A DNA stretch of 24,348 nucleotides, taken from a virus. The DNA is taken from the IMG/VR virus record IMGVR_UViG_3300020020_000155, positions 1-24,348 of that record. One strand, given 5' to 3'. Under the pieces are notes generated by a model that had not been told where the DNA came from, did no database searches, and saw nothing but the letters and a program-made list of their open reading frames with translations. The translations under genes were made by a program, and so were the position numbers. Below are positions 21,965-24,348 of the stretch, piece after piece (positions within the stretch are counted from its first letter, which is position 1; each line of letters begins with the position of its first letter).

Positions 21965-22922
21965 CAGGGATGCTTATGAAGAAGAACTAAGAAGGCTCTC
22001 TGCTGCTGCTAGTGAGTTTGCCAAACCCCAGACTAAGTATGAGGCTCTGGATTGGGTAGCCCTGATGAACAGGCTGGGTCATGATGTTGATTGGCTAGTA
22101 GAAGATATCTGGCCAGAGCTTAGGCATATCCATATTCATGCTCAGAGGAAAGCTGGAAAGTCGCTGATCAGTCTGTGGCTGGCTGTTCACCTAGCGATAG
22201 GTAAAGACCCATTCACAGGAGCCGCAATGACCCCTAAGGTAGTTGCCTACTATGACTTTGAAATGACTGAAGATGATATCAGAGAGAGGCTAGAGGATAT
22301 GCATATAGCTCCTGAGAGCCTAGAGAACCTTCATTACTACCTTCATCAGCCAGTTCCACCCCTTGACACTGAAGCAGGGGGTAGGGCACTGCTAGAGCAG
22401 GCAGTAGCCATGGGAGAACAGGTAATCTTCATTGACACTATGAGCAGGGTGGTTCAGGGAGATGAGAACAGTTCTGATACCTATATCAACTTCTACAGGT
22501 TCACAGGTCAGCCCTTGAAGTCTGCTGGTATAGCAATGTGCAGACTAGATCATGAGGGGTATCAAGAAGGCAGGTCTAGGGGTTCATCTGCTAAGGGAGA
22601 TGACGTAGATATTATCTGGCAGTTGAAGGTTCAAGATGATGGAATCCAGTTCATCAGGAAGGCTTCTAGGGTCTCCTGGGTGGCTGAGATAGTCAATATC
22701 ACTAAGGTTGATGACCCCCACCTGAGCTACAGCAGGGGTGCATTAAGCTGGCCAGAAGGCACTAAGGAGAAGGCTAAGGAGCTTGATGCTGCTGATGTAC
22801 CCCCAGAAGCAGGCAGGCATATCGCTACCAGAATGCTGAAGGCTGCTGGGTTTAGCCCAGGAAGAACAGTCACTTTGAATGCTGCTCTTAAGTACCGTAG
22901 GCAACAGGTACCCTGGCCATGA
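21954..22922 (+). CDS. RepA/RecA-type replicative ATPase (DnaB-like helicase family)
   Basis: The 322-residue protein matches the AAA_25/RepA branch of the RecA fold. It has a Walker A AQRKAGKS (63-70; Ala replaces the first Gly, as is tolerated in this branch), DFEM (101-104; catalytic Glu 103), Walker B VIFIDT (157-162), LDHEG (198-202), and RGSSAKGDDVDIIWQL (209-224), the hexamer/DNA-loop signature. The last 80 residues look like a small winged C-terminal domain. The protein probably unwinds or opens DNA at replication. The GAACAGG repeat cluster immediately downstream supports an origin-linked role. Confidence 0.83.
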   Translation: MASSRDAYEEELRRLSAAASEFAKPQTKYEALDWVALMNRLGHDVDWLVEDIWPELRHIHIHAQRKAGKSLISLWLAVHLAIGKDPFTGAAMTPKVVAYYDFEMTEDDIRERLEDMHIAPESLENLHYYLHQPVPPLDTEAGGRALLEQAVAMGEQVIFIDTMSRVVQGDENSSDTYINFYRFTGQPLKSAGIAMCRLDHEGYQEGRSRGSSAKGDDVDIIWQLKVQDDGIQFIRKASRVSWVAEIVNITKVDDPHLSYSRGALSWPEGTKEKAKELDAADVPPEAGRHIATRMLKAAGFSPGRTVTLNAALKYRRQQVPWP

Positions 22923-22940
22923 AACTTGAACTTTCAGGCA

Positions 22941-23104
22941 GAACAGGTTTCTGCATAACCCCTGGTAGATGGCCGGAACAGGTCAGACCAGCCTCTAGGC
23001 TAAGAACAGGTACCCAGAACAGGGGTAGCCACAGACCCTCTGACCAGGGAGAACAGGTCTCAGGAACAGGTGAGAACAGGTGCCCCAGGTCTATGGGAAC
23101 AGGG
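22941..23104. repeat. Iteron-like cluster of eight GAACAGG repeats, candidate replication origin
   Basis: GAACAGGT starts at 22941, 22976, 23004, 23051, 23064 and 23074; GAACAGGG starts at 23017 and 23097. All eight are in the same orientation in 164 bases, directly after the RepA-like ATPase stop. Start-to-start spacings are 35, 28, 13, 34, 13, 10 and 23 bases. The stretch 22923-23176 has no convincing gene. Directly repeated protein-binding sites beside an initiator or helicase gene are typical of theta origins; a regulator-binding array is the alternative. Confidence 0.62.
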
Positions 23105-23136
23105 GGGGGGTGTGTATGAAAGGAACACCCCCCTGG
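23100..23136. terminator. G-run hairpin after the iteron cluster
   Basis: A run of nine G followed by TGT (23102-23113) pairs with ACACCCCCC (23125-23133) over 9 bp, with flanking CA/TG able to pair around a three-G bulge; the loop is 11 bases. No U-run follows. It could be a terminator, replication-fork element or G-rich strand structure. Confidence 0.45.
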
Positions 23137-23176
23137 TCCAGACCCCCTCAGAACCACCCAGAAAGGAGTAACCAGC

Positions 23177-23347
23177 ATGACTGCATTAGTCTTAACATTA
23201 GTTCTGGCAGGTTTCGTTCTCATCATTCTGGCAGAGTGGATTAGAACCATTCTGGTACAGCAGTCTGAGCATGATGAGCAAACTTCTAGAATACGTTTAC
23301 TTAAGGAGTTGGATAAGCATGAACGAAACCATACCTCAGAGCCGTAG
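23177..23347 (+). CDS. 56-residue single-span membrane protein
   Basis: The gene encodes an N-terminal span (residues 2-20, TALVLTLVLAGFVLIILAE) and a charged cytoplasmic-type tail with RIRLLKELDKHERN. AAAGGAG ends 8 bases before ATG, a strong ribosome site, and the gene starts a new coupled run after the iteron region. No family is recognised. It could be a membrane-targeted host-takeover or superinfection factor; this is inference from location and shape only. Confidence 0.65.
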   Translation: MTALVLTLVLAGFVLIILAEWIRTILVQQSEHDEQTSRIRLLKELDKHERNHTSEP

Positions 23348-23582
23348 AGTAACCTGCTCCTTCTGCCAGACTGTCATAGACAGTAATGGTTCAGGCACCT
23401 GGCAAGTAGTTAAAGGCTGGTGCCCTATCAAGCGTTACTCAGGGAATAAGGGAGGCACCAATAACGTCAGCCTTGCTCAGAGGTTTCATACCTTTGCCTG
23501 TAGTGACTGCATCAGTAAGCTAAAGGCAGGCATACCAGTAGGCCAGCAAGAACTACCCTTCTTCAACATGGAGAATGAATGA
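23319..23582 (+). CDS. Zinc-binding early protein (CSFC ... CSDC)
   Basis: The 87 residues hold CSFC (about 13-16) and ACSDC (about 64-68), a pair of knuckles likely to bind zinc, with a basic middle stretch (WCPIKRYSGNKGG). I chose ATG 23319, which has AAGGAG 10 bases upstream; ATG at 23271 would add 16 residues overlapping the previous gene deeply. It overlaps the end of the membrane protein gene by 29 bases and the next gene by ATGA. Function unknown. Confidence 0.68.
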   Translation: MNETIPQSRRVTCSFCQTVIDSNGSGTWQVVKGWCPIKRYSGNKGGTNNVSLAQRFHTFACSDCISKLKAGIPVGQQELPFFNMENE

Positions 23583-23872
23583 TGAATGATGAAGTAGGTA
23601 TCAGATGTATCAACATGGCCAGAGACTCAGTTCTGAAAGCCCCAGAAGGTCAATGGCTTAAGAGCTATGACCCTGAAGCCTTCAGAGGTAGAGGTTCTGC
23701 TGAGTGGACTAATGATGTTAACCAGGCAATGAGATTCCCCAGCACCATTGAAGCTATGAGGTACTGGCAACAGATACCCAGGACTAGACCCCTCAGAGAA
23801 GATGGCAAACCAAACAGACCCCTAACTGCCTTCAGTGTAGAACTGCTGGCTATACCTCAGGAGCAATCATGA
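23579..23872 (+). CDS. Conserved phage protein of unknown function
   Basis: The 97 residues show a compact alpha/beta pattern: GQWLKSYDPEAFRGRGSAEW, NQAMRFPSTIEAMRYWQQIP and REDGKPNRPLTAFSVELLA. This pattern recurs in actinophage early regions as small hypothetical proteins. ATG starts at the previous stop; a second ATG one codon later is equally possible. The TGA overlaps the next ATG. No catalytic residues are evident. Confidence 0.68.
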   Translation: MMNDEVGIRCINMARDSVLKAPEGQWLKSYDPEAFRGRGSAEWTNDVNQAMRFPSTIEAMRYWQQIPRTRPLREDGKPNRPLTAFSVELLAIPQEQS

Positions 23873-24045
23873 CCATTAACCTAGACAGGTACAGGACTGA
23901 CCAGGAAGCAACTAAGACAGTCTCACTACACTGCTCAGACTGTGAAAGGATTATAGGCACCTGGCATATGAGGGGTGCCTGGCCTATCGTAGTGGAGCAG
24001 CGTAAGTATGAACATGCTGAACGTATCCATGGGGAACAGGCATGA
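23869..24045 (+). CDS. 58-residue CxxC microprotein
   Basis: The gene reads MTINLDRYRTDQEATKTVSL and then HCSDCERIIGTWHM, ending ERIHGEQA. The CSDC pair and nearby His residues could hold a zinc. ATGA overlaps join it to genes on both sides. It is too short for functional assignment; the coupling and codon pattern support that it is translated. Confidence 0.62.
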   Translation: MTINLDRYRTDQEATKTVSLHCSDCERIIGTWHMRGAWPIVVEQRKYEHAERIHGEQA

Positions 24046-24269
24046 GTCTCATTCAGTGGTATGATATAGACCCCCAGAATGCAGCAGACCTAGACCTATC
24101 AGTCAGGCTAGATATATCGGCTCCATTGAATGAGATGGGTGAACGCTGCTGCTGGCCATGGGACCCCCAGCAGTTAGCAGGGTATCCCTTAGGCCAGTAT
24201 CACTGTCCCTACTGTGGAGCCATGGTTGTGGCTGGGGTACCTCATCTTGATTATGGGGAACAGGCATGA
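24029..24269 (+). repeat. 17-bp repeat at two consecutive gene junctions
   Basis: ATGGGGAACAGGCATGA occurs at 24029-24045 and 24253-24269. Each copy encodes GEQA, the stop and the next start, and contains the GAACAGG core of the iteron cluster. Confidence 0.75.
24042..24269 (+). CDS. Zinc-ribbon microprotein
   Basis: The 75 residues contain CCWPWDP, then YHCPYCGAMVVAG, a C-C...CxxC zinc ribbon of a type often seen in actinophage small proteins. It ends YGEQA, as the preceding protein ends HGEQA, owing to a shared DNA repeat. It starts and ends with four-base ATGA overlaps. Function unknown; nucleic-acid or protein binding is possible. Confidence 0.66.
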   Translation: MSLIQWYDIDPQNAADLDLSVRLDISAPLNEMGERCCWPWDPQQLAGYPLGQYHCPYCGAMVVAGVPHLDYGEQA

Positions 24270-24348
24270 ATATAAGCAGCACCACTAAACGCAATATGGT
24301 TCTAGCCTTCATCATCGGACTACTCATAGGCATAGCAATACTCCTAGG
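24266..24348 (+). CDS. Membrane protein, N-terminal part only (runs off window)
   Basis: ATG at 24266 overlaps the preceding TGA. The 27 visible residues read MNISSTTKRNMVLAFIIGLL followed by more hydrophobic residues: a basic N-terminus and a membrane span from about residue 11, with no stop before the window ends. Its length and identity cannot be judged. Confidence 0.55.
   Translation, partial: MNISSTTKRNMVLAFIIGLLIGIAILL

Noticed and set aside
22941-23104. CRISPR array
   Set aside because: Repeats are only 7-8 bases and spacings vary from 10 to 35; there is no conserved long repeat or cas gene.
22919-23119. 66-codon + strand frame across the iteron-like region
   Set aside because: Its composition (Gly, Arg, Pro, Ser, Thr) simply follows the GAACAGG repeats read in different frames. 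There is no ribosome site, though ATGA overlap with the ATPase stop is present. The repeats are the better explanation.
22888-23250. 120-codon - strand frame opposite the iteron region
   Set aside because: It runs antisense through the end of the ATPase gene and the membrane protein gene. No ribosome site or recognisable domain; open by composition.
1-24348. Amber (TAG) or opal recoding across the genome
   Set aside because: TAG, TGA and TAA all end clear genes here (for example TAG at 21962-21964, TGA at 8378-8380), with tight overlaps to following genes.

Overview
The window is part of a tailed-phage (siphovirus-type) genome or prophage, read mostly left to right on the + strand. The gene set (HK97-type portal, protease and capsid; a G/G-T tail chaperone pair; a short tape measure; RusA; a Cas4/RecB-like nuclease; a RepA-like ATPase; many zinc-knuckle microproteins) resembles phages of Actinobacteria. 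Frequent GTG starts, 4-bp gene overlaps and two apparently leaderless genes fit that host group. This is a family-level inference from protein features; the host cannot be named. Base composition is odd: CpG is very rare for mid-GC DNA, while CTAG is common.

Layout. 1-1720 (- strand): large terminase, cut by the window edge, and an HNH protein; both point away from the rest. 1778-8782: head module, with portal and protease, then an unusual insertion (a 29-residue membrane peptide, a small acidic protein, an amidase endolysin, three tandem fibre-like paralogues, and a start-less reading frame encoding a membrane segment), then major capsid and an Ig-fold protein. 8883-15351: connector and tail module, including a -1 frameshifted chaperone, tape measure, large minor tail protein and a fourth fibre-like paralogue. 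15352-16867: four small - strand genes; each of the three leftmost is followed by a near-identical terminator, and two have a matching promoter, so they look like moron cassettes. 17011-24348 (+ strand): early and replication module with an excisionase-like HTH, RusA, PD-(D/E)XK nuclease, an OB-fold-like protein, a RepA-like ATPase followed by an eight-copy GAACAGG iteron-like cluster, and a run of overlapping microproteins that continues past the window.

Working together: the terminase and HNH protein package DNA through the portal; protease and capsid build the head; the tail genes build a flexible tail; fibre paralogues probably bind the host; the amidase lyses it. RusA, the nuclease, the ATPase and the iteron cluster form a likely DNA replication and recombination unit. 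No integrase, immunity repressor, tRNA or CRISPR array was recognised.
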